From an uncultured Draconibacterium sp. (GTDB lineage Bacteria > Bacteroidota > Bacteroidia > Bacteroidales > Prolixibacteraceae): a DNA stretch of 64,000 bases. Positions 17,875 to 26,516 of the stretch are shown piece by piece. The position numbers were made by a program, and so were the translations under genes. Within the stretch, counting starts at the first letter, position 1. Each line of letters starts with the position of its first letter. The stretch is from the NCBI RefSeq assembly GCF_963674925.1, contig NZ_OY771647.1, forward strand, positions 1,131,501 through 1,195,500, written 5' to 3'. The notes beneath the pieces were generated by a model that was not told the DNA's origin, ran no database searches, and saw only the letters and a program-made list of their open reading frames with translations.

Positions 17875-18999
17875 ATGTATCGATTATTTTCCTTGCTTTT
17901 TTCACTGTTTGTAGTGTTCGTTGGCTGTAACTCAAAAAAAGAATCAAAATCAACGGTTGTTGAGGATAAGCAGGAGTTATCCTGCTGTAATGTAAATTCC
18001 AAATCACGCTTTTTTGTACAGCCCGATTCATCGGATATTGTTCCGCAAACTACCGGAACCGAAGGAATGGTTTTTATACAAGGAGGTACTTTTGAAATGG
18101 GGGCCGACAATAACCAGGCCCGTCCCGATGAATATCCGAAACACCCCGTAAAGGTGAACAGTTTTTGGATGGATGAGCATGAAGTTACCAACGCGCAGTT
18201 CAAAAAATTTGTTGATGAAACTGGATACATTACCGAGGCCGAAAAGGATGTAGACTGGGAAGTAATGAAAACACAGGTTCCGCCGGGTACGCCAAAACCG
18301 GCGGCAGAAATGCTAAAAGCCGGATCGATGGTCTTTACGCCACCCTCGCAGGCTGTGCCGCTAAACGATTTTTCACAGTGGTGGAGTTGGGTGGTTGGTG
18401 CCAGCTGGAAACATCCTGAAGGACCTGAAAGTACAATTGAGGGCCGTGAAAATCATCCGGTAGTACACATTTGCTGGAACGATGCCGTGGCGTACTGTAA
18501 ATGGGCCGGAAAACGTTTGCCCACGGAGGCAGAGTGGGAATACGCGGCACGCGGAGGTTTGGAAAACAATATTTACCCGTGGGGAAACGAACACATTGAA
18601 GACGGCTCACCCAAAGCCAATTCATGGAACGGACACTTTCCGAATGTGAATACTCAAAAAGATGGTTTTTACAGTACCTCGCCCGTAAAAACGTATGCTC
18701 CTAATCCATACAAATTGTACGATATGGCGGGAAATGTTTGGGAGTGGACAGCCGATTGGTACGATATGGACTACTACAAAAGTTTATCAACCAATCAAAT
18801 TACAACCGATCCGAAAGGACCGGAAAAAAGTAACGATGCCAGAAATCCTTATGACAAACGAAAAACCATTCGCGGAGGATCGTTTCTGTGTAACGACAGT
18901 TATTGTTCGAGCTACCGGGTGGCAGCACGCATGCCGGGTGAAATTTATACCGGAATGAGCCACACCGGATTCAGATGTGTAAAAGATAATATACAATAA
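17875..18999 (+). CDS. Formylglycine-generating enzyme (SUMF1/EgtB fold), lipoprotein
   Basis: A 374-residue lipoprotein (lipobox VFVGC, Cys18) with the complete SUMF1 domain: FIQGGTFEMGADN, FWMDEHEVTNAQFKKFV, HPVVHICWNDAVAYCKWAGK, LPTEAEWEYAARGG, YDMAGNVWEWTADW, and TIRGGSFLCNDSYCSSYR-VAAR. The two Cys of the last block (Cys339, Cys344) align with the active-site pair of human FGE (Cys336, Cys341), unlike most SUMF1 proteins that lack them. It should convert the sulfatase motif Cys to formylglycine using O2. Four Cys-type sulfatases lie downstream, two of them immediately. Being exported, it would act after translocation. Confidence 0.88.
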   Translation: MYRLFSLLFSLFVVFVGCNSKKESKSTVVEDKQELSCCNVNSKSRFFVQPDSSDIVPQTTGTEGMVFIQGGTFEMGADNNQARPDEYPKHPVKVNSFWMDEHEVTNAQFKKFVDETGYITEAEKDVDWEVMKTQVPPGTPKPAAEMLKAGSMVFTPPSQAVPLNDFSQWWSWVVGASWKHPEGPESTIEGRENHPVVHICWNDAVAYCKWAGKRLPTEAEWEYAARGGLENNIYPWGNEHIEDGSPKANSWNGHFPNVNTQKDGFYSTSPVKTYAPNPYKLYDMAGNVWEWTADWYDMDYYKSLSTNQITTDPKGPEKSNDARNPYDKRKTIRGGSFLCNDSYCSSYRVAARMPGEIYTGMSHTGFRCVKDNIQ

Positions 19000-19017
19000 T
19001 CGCTCTTTTAATGCTGG

Positions 19018-19470
19018 TTAAGTGTAATTAGGTTGAAGTGCTGTAAATTTCTGTTGCTGAAATAAAAAGCACCCAACCCTCAGTTCGTCGTCTAGTTTTG
19101 TGAGCAGGGCGTCAAACTCGACATATTCGGCCTCCGAATGTATGGCGGCCGGTGTAAGCAGCAGTAGCAGACTTTTAAAGTCGCTCGTAAACTGGAAGTA
19201 TTGTTTACTTAAGTCAATGTTGTTGATTATGTTCTGTAGCATTTTTTGCAATGCCGCATTTAAATCGCATCTGAGTCATCCCGGAATTTAACAAGCAACA
19301 CTATTAAAGTGTGCGAGCAAGAAATTTTGTAAGCTTACTGCAGTTGTGCTACACCGGTTTAAGAAAAATTTTACCCTTGTTGCAGAACTGCATAGGGGGT
19401 CTCAGCAAAATTTTTGGCCTGTTGCAATTCTGCGAGAGGGGTACCAGAAAAATTATTCGTACTTACACAG
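19018..19470 (-). pseudogene. Decayed gene of a 14-residue-repeat protein
   Basis: On the minus strand, a frame around 19460-19330 reads NNFSGTPLAELQQAKNFAET-PYAVLQQG and then stops; further copies carry more stops. A 77-residue frame (19251-19018, beginning MQKMLQNIINNIDLSKQYFQ) follows in another frame. The layout looks like a repeat-containing gene broken by stops and a frameshift. The plus strand of the same 42-bp repeats is also open (GTG at 19311), so the coding strand is uncertain. Confidence 0.35.
19335..19460. repeat. Three tandem 42-bp repeats
   Basis: Three diverged copies of a 42-bp unit. Translated on the plus strand they read LLQLCYTGLRKILP, LLQNCIGGLSKIFG and LLQFCERGTRKIIR, a 14-residue period. 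The period being a multiple of three suggests coding ancestry. Confidence 0.75.
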
Positions 19471-19705
19471 CTGCAGCAAGCCTGCCACAAAGTTTGCCGG
19501 CCAATTACATGGCTGCAGGAGGCCTGTAATCAGCAAGTTATAAGGGTGGTTTAAGTGTAGCCGCCCAATTGGGCGGCTCTTTACCTAAAACCATATCCCG
19601 AAATATTCTGCCCATAAAATTAAGATAACCAGACTTGACTTGAGACGAAATAAGCCATAACTTGTTTGTATGTTATAAATTTCTACCAATGTTAAATCCA
19701 TATTT

Positions 19706-21301
19706 ATGATTACTATGAGAACAAAACAAACAAGTAGTTGGATGGTATTTATCCTGCTAGTTGCAATGGCAGTGATTTGTGTGCCCCGGAAGGCAGAAGC
19801 ACAAAGTGAAAAACCTAATATCCTCGTTATTATGGGCGACGATATAGGTTTCTGGAATTTAAGTTACAACAATAAAGGAATGATGGGGTATAAAACCCCC
19901 AACATCGACCGCCTTGCACACGAAGGAATGCAATTTACCGATTATTATGCCGAGCAGTCGTGTACCGCAGGACGAGCAGCCTTTATTACCGGTCAAATGC
20001 CGGTGCGCACCGGAATGACTAAAGTGGGATTGCCGGGCTCTACGCTGGGTATTCAACCCGAAGACCCAACACTGGCCGAAATGCTGAAACCGCTGGGTTA
20101 TGCCACCGGACAGTTTGGTAAAAACCACCTGGGCGACCTCGATGAATTTTTACCTACCGAGCATGGTTTCGACGAGTTTTACGGCAACCTCTATCACCTG
20201 AATGCGGAAGAAGCTCCTGAAAATTCGGATTATCCTAAAAATCCAAATTTCAGAAAACAGTTTGGCCCGCGTGGTGTCATTCACTCCTATGCTGATGGAA
20301 AAGTGGAAGATACAGGCCCACTGACTAAAAAACGTATGGAAACTGTTGATCAGGAATTCCTGGATGCTGCGGTTGATTTTATGGAAAAACAAGTGGAAAG
20401 TGAAACACCTTTCTTTTGCTGGTTTAACACCTCGCGTATGCACTACGTTACTCACCCACCGGAAGAGTATCAAGGCAAATCAGGATTAAATTTTTATGCC
20501 GACGGAATGATGCAACACGACGACCAGATCGGCCAGATTCTGGATAAACTCGATGAAATGGGTATTGCCGAAAATACCATAGTAATTTATACTACCGATA
20601 ACGGACCTCACTTTAATATGTGGCCCGATGGAGGAATCACTCCTTTCCGTGGAGAAAAAAATACCAACTGGGAAGGTGGATATCGTGTACCTTTCTTGTT
20701 GCGCTGGCCGGGTAAAGTTGAAGCCGGTAGTGTTACCAACGAGATTGTAGCCGGAAACGACTGGGTGCCTACTTTAATGGCTGCTGTTGGCGAACCGAAT
20801 ATAAAGGAAAAACTATTGAATGGTTACCAGGGAGTTAACAGAACTTATAACGTACATTTAGATGGTTATAACCTGTTGCCCTACTTAACCGGGGAAAAAG
20901 AAGTGACAAAAGATCAGTACGGTTTGTCGAACTGGCCACGTCACGAATTCTTTTACTGGAGCGACGACGGCGATTTGGTAGCCATGCGTTATGCACGTTG
21001 GAAAGTGGTGTTTATGGAACAGCAATCAGAAGCCTTTGGCGTTTGGATGTATCCTTTCGTGCAGCTTCGTATACCTCTGATCTTTGATCTTCGTATGGAT
21101 CCGTTCGAAAGAGCGCAGCACAATTCAAACTCGTATTACGAATGGATGGAAGAACGGGCGCAATTTATTGCGGTTGGTGCACAGGCTTATGCTGCACAAA
21201 TGATATCCTCATTTGCCGATTATCCACCACGACAAAAACCGGCTTCGTTCAATCTCGAACAAATTATGAATAGCTTTATGGAAGCTGGATCCGGTAAATA
21301 A
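19706..21301 (+). CDS. Type I sulfatase (Cys-type, CTAGR motif)
   Basis: A 531-residue alkaline-phosphatase-fold sulfatase with a signal peptide (cleavage near KAEAQ, residue 33). Metal ligands are in NILVIMGDDIGF (Asp45, Asp46). The formylglycine precursor motif SCTAGRAAFITG places Cys86 as the modified residue, with Ala instead of Pro in C-x-P/A-x-R. TTDNGPHFN supplies the second metal pair and KNHLGD the substrate Lys/His. It hydrolyses sulfate esters in the periplasm; substrate unknown. It is the first of two tandem paralogues and follows the formylglycine-generating enzyme gene. Confidence 0.9.
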   Translation: MITMRTKQTSSWMVFILLVAMAVICVPRKAEAQSEKPNILVIMGDDIGFWNLSYNNKGMMGYKTPNIDRLAHEGMQFTDYYAEQSCTAGRAAFITGQMPVRTGMTKVGLPGSTLGIQPEDPTLAEMLKPLGYATGQFGKNHLGDLDEFLPTEHGFDEFYGNLYHLNAEEAPENSDYPKNPNFRKQFGPRGVIHSYADGKVEDTGPLTKKRMETVDQEFLDAAVDFMEKQVESETPFFCWFNTSRMHYVTHPPEEYQGKSGLNFYADGMMQHDDQIGQILDKLDEMGIAENTIVIYTTDNGPHFNMWPDGGITPFRGEKNTNWEGGYRVPFLLRWPGKVEAGSVTNEIVAGNDWVPTLMAAVGEPNIKEKLLNGYQGVNRTYNVHLDGYNLLPYLTGEKEVTKDQYGLSNWPRHEFFYWSDDGDLVAMRYARWKVVFMEQQSEAFGVWMYPFVQLRIPLIFDLRMDPFERAQHNSNSYYEWMEERAQFIAVGAQAYAAQMISSFADYPPRQKPASFNLEQIMNSFMEAGSGK

Positions 21302-21325
21302 AGAAGTTGAATAAGAATCTAATAG

Positions 21326-21355
21326 AAAGGGCATCGAAACGGGTGCCCTTTTTTA
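21326..21355 (+). terminator. Rho-independent terminator of first sulfatase
   Basis: GGGCATC-GAAAC-GGGTGCCC hairpin followed by T6. The same hairpin recurs after the second sulfatase, so it is part of the duplicated unit. Confidence 0.85.
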
Positions 21356-21613
21356 TTCGAAATATAAAAAACAAAAAAGGTGAGCATTAAAACGAGTATC
21401 AAAAACAAGACCTGGCTTTTAGACGGGCTGATGATGGTTGGCTCTTTCAAATTCCGTTAAAAACACAGTTGGCGCTCTAGTTATTTCAGAACATAGTAAA
21501 AATAACCAGTAGATAATATTCTCCTATGATTATAAATAGACTTGACTTGGGTTTCAATAATTTATAACTTGAAAGAAAATACAATTTTATCCAATAATGT
21601 TAAATCCATATTT

Positions 21614-23173
21614 ATGATTACAATTAAAACAAAACGGACAGGTAGCTGGATTGTATTTATCCTGCTAGTTGCAATGGCAGTGATTTGTGTGCCCCGGAAG
21701 GCAGAAGCACAAAGTGAAAAACCCAACATCTTAATTATTTGGGGTGATGACGTTGGCATGTGGAACCTTTCAGCCTATCACCGCGGAATGATGGGAGGTA
21801 CAACACCCAATATCGATAAGATTGCTGATGCCGGGATGATTTTTATGGATCACTATGCGCAGGCATCATGCACAGCCGGAAGAGCGGCATTTATAACCGG
21901 GCAATACCCAATGCGTACAGGACTGAGTACTGTAGGTCTTCCGGGGGCTCCGCAGGGCTTGCAGGCTAAAGATCCAACCTTAGCTGAAATGCTGAAACCG
22001 CTGGGTTATGCCACCGGACAATTTGGAAAAAACCACCTGGGCGACCGCGACGAGTTTTTGCCAACAGCACACGGATTCGACGAATTTTATGGGATTCTTT
22101 ACCACCTGAACGCCGGCGAATATCCCGAGCAATATGATTTCCCGAAGGATGAGGCCACGCAAGAGAAACTTAACCTGAAACAACGGGGAGTTATCCATTC
22201 GTGGGCATTGGAAAATGGCGAACAAAAAATTGAAGATCTTGGAGATTGGGGAACAGAGGTTCAACGCAATCTCGATCAGGATGTGTTGGAAGAATCGAAA
22301 CGCTTTATTCGCGATGCAGTTGAAGATGACAAACCATTCTTTGTTTGGCACAACATGACCCGTATGCACTACAGAACGAATCTGAATGAACATTACGATG
22401 GAATTACAGGATACGGTTTATATGCCGATGGTATGAAAGAATTAGACGATGATGTAGGTGAATTATTAGATTTATTAGAAGAATTAGGAGTAGATGAAAA
22501 TACAATTGTAATGTTCTCAACCGACAACGGAGCAGCCTCTAACAGCTGGCCCGATGGCGGTAACCAACCTTTCCATGGCGAAAAAGGAGTTGGTGGCTGG
22601 GAAGGTGGTTTCCGTGTGCCGATGGCGGTAAGCTGGCCCGGTCATATTCCCAAAGGAAAAGCTACCGGTGAATTTATGACCATGGAAGACTGGGTGCCAA
22701 CAATCATGTCGTGGCTTGGTCAACCCAACTTGAAAGAAGAATTACTTACCGGTAAATCCATTGGAGGCAAAACCTATAGAGTTCATTTAGATGGCTACGA
22801 CCAGTCTGATATCCTGTTGAATAATGGAAAAAGTAATCGTAAGGAATTCTATTACTTCACCGAAACCACATTGCATGGTATGCGCTACGGCGACTGGAAG
22901 GTTTTGTTCCGTGATCAGGAACATTGGTTTCGATCTCCTCAGCTTGCGCTTTCTACACCAATAATTACTAACCTGAAATTGGATCCATTTGAAAGATTCC
23001 ACGAAGCTCGGGGTTATGATGAATGGGCCGAAAACAGAAGTTGGATTTTAGGACAGGTTGGTGTTCACCTGGGAGAGTTTCTACAAACATTTAAGGAATT
23101 TCCGCCCAGCCAGGAAAGTATGTCGGTACAGTTCGACGACTTCAATAAAATGCTGAAAACGGTAAATCAATAA
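21614..23173 (+). CDS. Type I sulfatase (Cys-type, CTAGR motif), tandem paralogue
   Basis: A 519-residue sulfatase from the ATG at 21614. A longer in-frame start at 21542 exists, but 21614 matches the first paralogue in leader and signal peptide. Metal ligands are in IIWGDDVGMW (Asp45, Asp46), the formylglycine site is ASCTAGRAAFITG (Cys86), and the second metal pair is STDNGAASN. The signal-peptide coding region is 71 bp identical to that of the first sulfatase, while the mature parts have diverged, implying different substrates. It has its own copy of the same terminator. Confidence 0.9.
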   Translation: MITIKTKRTGSWIVFILLVAMAVICVPRKAEAQSEKPNILIIWGDDVGMWNLSAYHRGMMGGTTPNIDKIADAGMIFMDHYAQASCTAGRAAFITGQYPMRTGLSTVGLPGAPQGLQAKDPTLAEMLKPLGYATGQFGKNHLGDRDEFLPTAHGFDEFYGILYHLNAGEYPEQYDFPKDEATQEKLNLKQRGVIHSWALENGEQKIEDLGDWGTEVQRNLDQDVLEESKRFIRDAVEDDKPFFVWHNMTRMHYRTNLNEHYDGITGYGLYADGMKELDDDVGELLDLLEELGVDENTIVMFSTDNGAASNSWPDGGNQPFHGEKGVGGWEGGFRVPMAVSWPGHIPKGKATGEFMTMEDWVPTIMSWLGQPNLKEELLTGKSIGGKTYRVHLDGYDQSDILLNNGKSNRKEFYYFTETTLHGMRYGDWKVLFRDQEHWFRSPQLALSTPIITNLKLDPFERFHEARGYDEWAENRSWILGQVGVHLGEFLQTFKEFPPSQESMSVQFDDFNKMLKTVNQ

Positions 23174-23191
23174 CATCGAATAACATTAATA

Positions 23192-23222
23192 AAAAGGGCA
23201 TCGAAACGGGTGCCCTTTTTAT
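23192..23222 (+). terminator. Rho-independent terminator of second sulfatase
   Basis: AAAGGGCATC-GAAAC-GGGTGCCCTTTTT, the same hairpin as after the first sulfatase. Confidence 0.85.
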
Positions 23223-23294
23223 TCGAAACTTCAAAAACAATAAAGGCTTGCGTTAAAACACAGTTGGCGCGCTGGTTATTAATCTATTATCGAT

Positions 23295-24290
23295 ATGAAG
23301 ACAAGCAATAAAATGATCCTTCTGTTTGCTGCTTTTTTATTTCTGGTTTCGTGCTCAAATACAAACGAACCGCAGCAACAACAAGTAAAAAGCGATCCGC
23401 TTTCGTCATGGAACGACGGCGAAGTTAAAACAGCCATTTCAACATTTGTTTCGAATGTCACCGATGAAAGTTCCGCCGATTTTGTAGCGGTAGAAGACCG
23501 AATAGCGGTATTTGATAACGACGGTACTTTGTGGTGCGAAAAGCCGCTTTACATTCCTGTTGAACTGGAGCTGGCCTATGTGAAAAACGAGTATCCTGAG
23601 CATCCGGAGTGGGAAGAAGATAAATTCTTCAGTGGTATTGCCCAAAATGATCTTTCGGTGTTAAGTGATTACGACAACAACGAACTGATCGACAAACTGT
23701 TTGGTGCCCACGACGGTCAAAAAGAAGAAGATTACAAAGATTTTGTATATCACACTTTATCCTCGGCTCAACACAGCAAGTTTAATCGTCCCTTAAAAGA
23801 AATGACTTTCTCGCCAATGGTGCAGCTGGTAAATTATTTGCAGGAAAATGATTTCAAGGTATACATCGTTACCGGAGGCGAAATCACGTCCGTACGTACC
23901 GTTTCGGAAGAGGTTTATAACATCCCAAAAGAAAACGTAGTGGGTAGTAGTGTAGTACTTGAGTATGTTAGCGATGACACCGGTACCTACCTGATCCGCA
24001 CAAAAAAGATCCAGTCGGCAAACGACAAACAGGTAAAGCCTGCAAATATTGAGTTGCATATTGGACGTAAACCTATTTTTGCTGCCGGGAACAGCGATGG
24101 CGATTACCAGATGATGGAATTTACATTGTCGAACGATAAACCATCGATGGCAATTTTGGTGCACCACGACGATGAGGCCCGTGAATACAGCTACATGCAC
24201 GGAACGGAAAAAGCGGTGGAAGATGCTGCTGAAAAAGGCTGGTATGTAGTGAGTATGAGAGATGATTTTAAGGAGATTTTTGCTGAATAA
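23295..24290 (+). CDS. HAD-superfamily phosphatase lipoprotein
   Basis: A 331-residue lipoprotein (lipobox FLVSC, Cys20). The HAD motifs are complete: motif I IAVFDNDGTLW with Asp74 and Asp76, motif II VTGGE, a Lys-containing motif III region, and motif IV GNSDGDYQM. It is similar in layout to periplasmic phosphoserine-phosphatase-like HAD proteins. Exported HAD phosphatases usually act on small phosphate esters; the substrate is unknown. It starts just after the sulfatase duplication, whose 3' flank (ACACAGTTGGCGCGCTGGTTATT) ends immediately before it. Confidence 0.85.
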   Translation: MKTSNKMILLFAAFLFLVSCSNTNEPQQQQVKSDPLSSWNDGEVKTAISTFVSNVTDESSADFVAVEDRIAVFDNDGTLWCEKPLYIPVELELAYVKNEYPEHPEWEEDKFFSGIAQNDLSVLSDYDNNELIDKLFGAHDGQKEEDYKDFVYHTLSSAQHSKFNRPLKEMTFSPMVQLVNYLQENDFKVYIVTGGEITSVRTVSEEVYNIPKENVVGSSVVLEYVSDDTGTYLIRTKKIQSANDKQVKPANIELHIGRKPIFAAGNSDGDYQMMEFTLSNDKPSMAILVHHDDEAREYSYMHGTEKAVEDAAEKGWYVVSMRDDFKEIFAE

Positions 24291-24407
24291 AAGAGCCCGA
24301 CGAGCACGAAAATTTCTTTTTGTAAGGCAATAGAAACATTTGCTTTTCTATGTAAATCTTCCGAACTTATTAAACCAATAAGCACTTTAGCACAAAAAAA
24401 TAAACGA

Positions 24408-25277
24408 ATGAAACAAAATGTAAAAGTAATCTCCACAATTATTGTTTTAACAATAATTTTAATGGCTTGTAATTCGGCCATTACTTTTCCTCCTGTGTCG
24501 CAAACACCAACTAATAGTCATAATCAGGGGCAATTCGTTTGGCACGATCTGGCAACCTATGATCCCTTAGCTGCAAAAGATTTTTATTCTGAAGTTTTTG
24601 ACTGGGAATTTGAAACCCTGGGCACAGGCAGTAATGTGTATTATGTGGTAAAAAACAAAGGAATACCAATTGGCGGAATGTTTAAACTGGCCGATAAGTA
24701 CGGTAAAGCTGCCGAATGGATCGCATCGATATCGGTGCCCGATGTTGATGCCGCTATATCGTACAATACTTCGGGTGGAGGCAAAACGATTTTTAAGAAA
24801 GCAGCATTCGATGGCCGTGGCGAAACCGCTTTGGTCCAGGATCCGCAAGGTGCTTTTGTGGCATTTTTGCACTCAGAAAGCGGCGATCCACAGCCACAAA
24901 GAGCCGGAAACATCAAAATGAATTCCTGGCTTTGGAACGAATTGTGGACGAATGATCTTGATGCATCGCTCGGTTTTTACAGGGGCCTTACAAGCAGTGA
25001 AACGGAAGAAGTTAAAGCTGCAAAAGTCCCGTATTTTATGTTTAAACAAGATAATAATACATTCTCAGGAGCAATCGGTAATCCCGTTGAAGGTGCCCGA
25101 AGTGCCTGGATGCCCTACATAAAAGTGAAAGATGTGAATGCCACTTTTGAAAAAGCCAAAGCTGCAGGCGCTCATGTAATGATGGAGCCCACACAGTCGA
25201 TACGTAAAGGAACGGTGGCTGTTTTAATGGATCCAACCGGTGCACAGTTTACAATACAACAATGGATTTTAAGATAA
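24408..25277 (+). CDS. VOC family lipoprotein with two glyoxalase-like domains
   Basis: A 289-residue lipoprotein (lipobox ILMAC, Cys21) with two tandem vicinal-oxygen-chelate halves. The first starts FVWHDLATYDPLAAKDFYSE, the second SWLWNELWTNDLDASLGFYR. Each ends with an ALVQDPQGAFVAF or AVLMDPTGAQFTI strand. It resembles the Cfp30B/27-kDa antigen type rather than true glyoxalase I; the metal ligands are not all obvious. Export to the envelope is unusual for this fold. It is followed closely by two small lipoprotein genes. Confidence 0.82.
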   Translation: MKQNVKVISTIIVLTIILMACNSAITFPPVSQTPTNSHNQGQFVWHDLATYDPLAAKDFYSEVFDWEFETLGTGSNVYYVVKNKGIPIGGMFKLADKYGKAAEWIASISVPDVDAAISYNTSGGGKTIFKKAAFDGRGETALVQDPQGAFVAFLHSESGDPQPQRAGNIKMNSWLWNELWTNDLDASLGFYRGLTSSETEEVKAAKVPYFMFKQDNNTFSGAIGNPVEGARSAWMPYIKVKDVNATFEKAKAAGAHVMMEPTQSIRKGTVAVLMDPTGAQFTIQQWILR

Positions 25278-25282
25278 TCGTT

Positions 25283-25462
25283 ATGAAAAAAAGAATAAAA
25301 ATAATCATCGTTTTAGTGATTTTGGCAGCCGGATTTACCTTCTCAGCCTGTTCAAACATGCGTTGGGGAGCCAATGCCGGTGTTGATGTTCGTTTTGGCC
25401 CGCACGGACCCAAACTTGATCCGCATGTAAGCCTCGATTTATACAGTGGAGGCAGGATGTAG
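25283..25462 (+). CDS. Small lipoprotein (59 aa)
   Basis: From ATG 25283 the protein reads MKKRIKIIIVLVILAAGFTF then SACSNMRWGANAGVD, a lipoprotein signal with lipobox FSAC, and ends DVRFGPHGPKLDPHVSLD. An earlier in-frame ATG at 25262 would overlap the VOC gene and lengthen the n-region. The Gly/Pro/His-rich mature part is only about 36 residues. No known family. It is probably co-transcribed with its neighbours. Confidence 0.65.
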   Translation: MKKRIKIIIVLVILAAGFTFSACSNMRWGANAGVDVRFGPHGPKLDPHVSLDLYSGGRM

Positions 25463-25488
25463 TAGTCATAAAATTAAATCAATAAAAT

Positions 25489-26505
25489 ATGAGATACACG
25501 ATAGTCTTTGCAATTATATTGCTTTTGGCGGGCTGTAATCCTGCGGAAAAAGCAAGCATATATTGGGTGAACAGTTACAAGGTTGATTGTGTTGGCGTGG
25601 GCCCGATGAAATGTATGTTGGTTCAAAAAGGCGAAACTCCTGACCCCGGCAAGTGGACCAATTTCTATTCAAAAATTGAAGGTTTTGAATACGAACCCGG
25701 TTTTATTTACAAGCTGAAGGTAAAAGAGGAGCAGCTGGAAAATGTTCCTGCTGATGCTTCGTCGATTAAATATACTTTGGTGGAAGTGCTGGAAAAAAGA
25801 GAAGATGGAAAATTAGCTTTGGACGGCATCTGGGATGCGCTAAAAATAAATGGTTCGGTAATAAAATTGCCTCGTTCGCTTGGTGCCGGAGTACTACCAA
25901 ATTTGCAGATTAATATTCGTGAAATGCAAATTACCGGCATTGATAACTGCAATAATTTTACCGGGCAAATTACTGAAATTGGCGAAAGTACCATTGAATT
26001 CGGAACCATTGCGGGTACGCAGAAAATGTGTCCTGACATGACGATCTCAAAAGCTTTTAACGAGGCTTTAAACGCCGTGAAAAAATACAAGTTGAAAGAA
26101 AATAACCTGGTCTTTACTGACAATGAAGGGACTGAATTGCTGGAATTTACTAAAGGCACAGAAGCAAAAATTTTGTTGAATGACATTTGGGTAGCTGAAA
26201 TTGTTGACGGAGAAACAGTCGCCGACGCTGCCACAGCGCCACATCTGGAAATAAACAGCAAGGAAATGAAGGCGATGGGAACCGACGGCTGCAATAATTT
26301 TACGGGGGAGATTACAACTTTAACCAACAACGAGCTGGTTTTTGGTCCCCTGGCCGGCACCCGAAAAATGTGTCCCGATATGACTGTTGCTGACAAATTT
26401 AATAAGCTGATTCCACAGGTTCGTAGTTATAAAATAGCCAACTTGAAGCTTACGCTTTTTGACGGAAAGGGCGAAGTTTTGATGGTAATGAAAAAAGTGG
26501 ATTAA
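25489..26505 (+). CDS. DUF4377 and double META domain lipoprotein
   Basis: A 338-residue lipoprotein (lipobox LLAGC, Cys16). Residues about 20-105 form a DUF4377-like domain (YKVDCVGVGPMKCMLVQKG). Two META/HslJ domains follow, each with the signature IDNCNNFTGQI or TDGCNNFTGEI and a KMCPDMT segment. META domains in HslJ are linked to heat-inducible and novobiocin-resistance phenotypes, but the biochemical role is unknown. The paired Cys of each META domain suggest disulfides. It ends 11 bp before the next gene, so an operon is likely. Confidence 0.85.
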   Translation: MRYTIVFAIILLLAGCNPAEKASIYWVNSYKVDCVGVGPMKCMLVQKGETPDPGKWTNFYSKIEGFEYEPGFIYKLKVKEEQLENVPADASSIKYTLVEVLEKREDGKLALDGIWDALKINGSVIKLPRSLGAGVLPNLQINIREMQITGIDNCNNFTGQITEIGESTIEFGTIAGTQKMCPDMTISKAFNEALNAVKKYKLKENNLVFTDNEGTELLEFTKGTEAKILLNDIWVAEIVDGETVADAATAPHLEINSKEMKAMGTDGCNNFTGEITTLTNNELVFGPLAGTRKMCPDMTVADKFNKLIPQVRSYKIANLKLTLFDGKGEVLMVMKKVD

Positions 26506-26516
26506 AACCCTGATTA

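Noticed and set aside
18335..18625. Minus-strand frames over the formylglycine-generating enzyme gene
   Set aside because: Shadows of a well-supported gene.
19311..19529. Plus-strand 72-codon frame with 14-residue repeats as a gene
   Set aside because: GTG start, no signal or known domain, and the reverse strand has an equally plausible repeat reading; reported as a repeat only.
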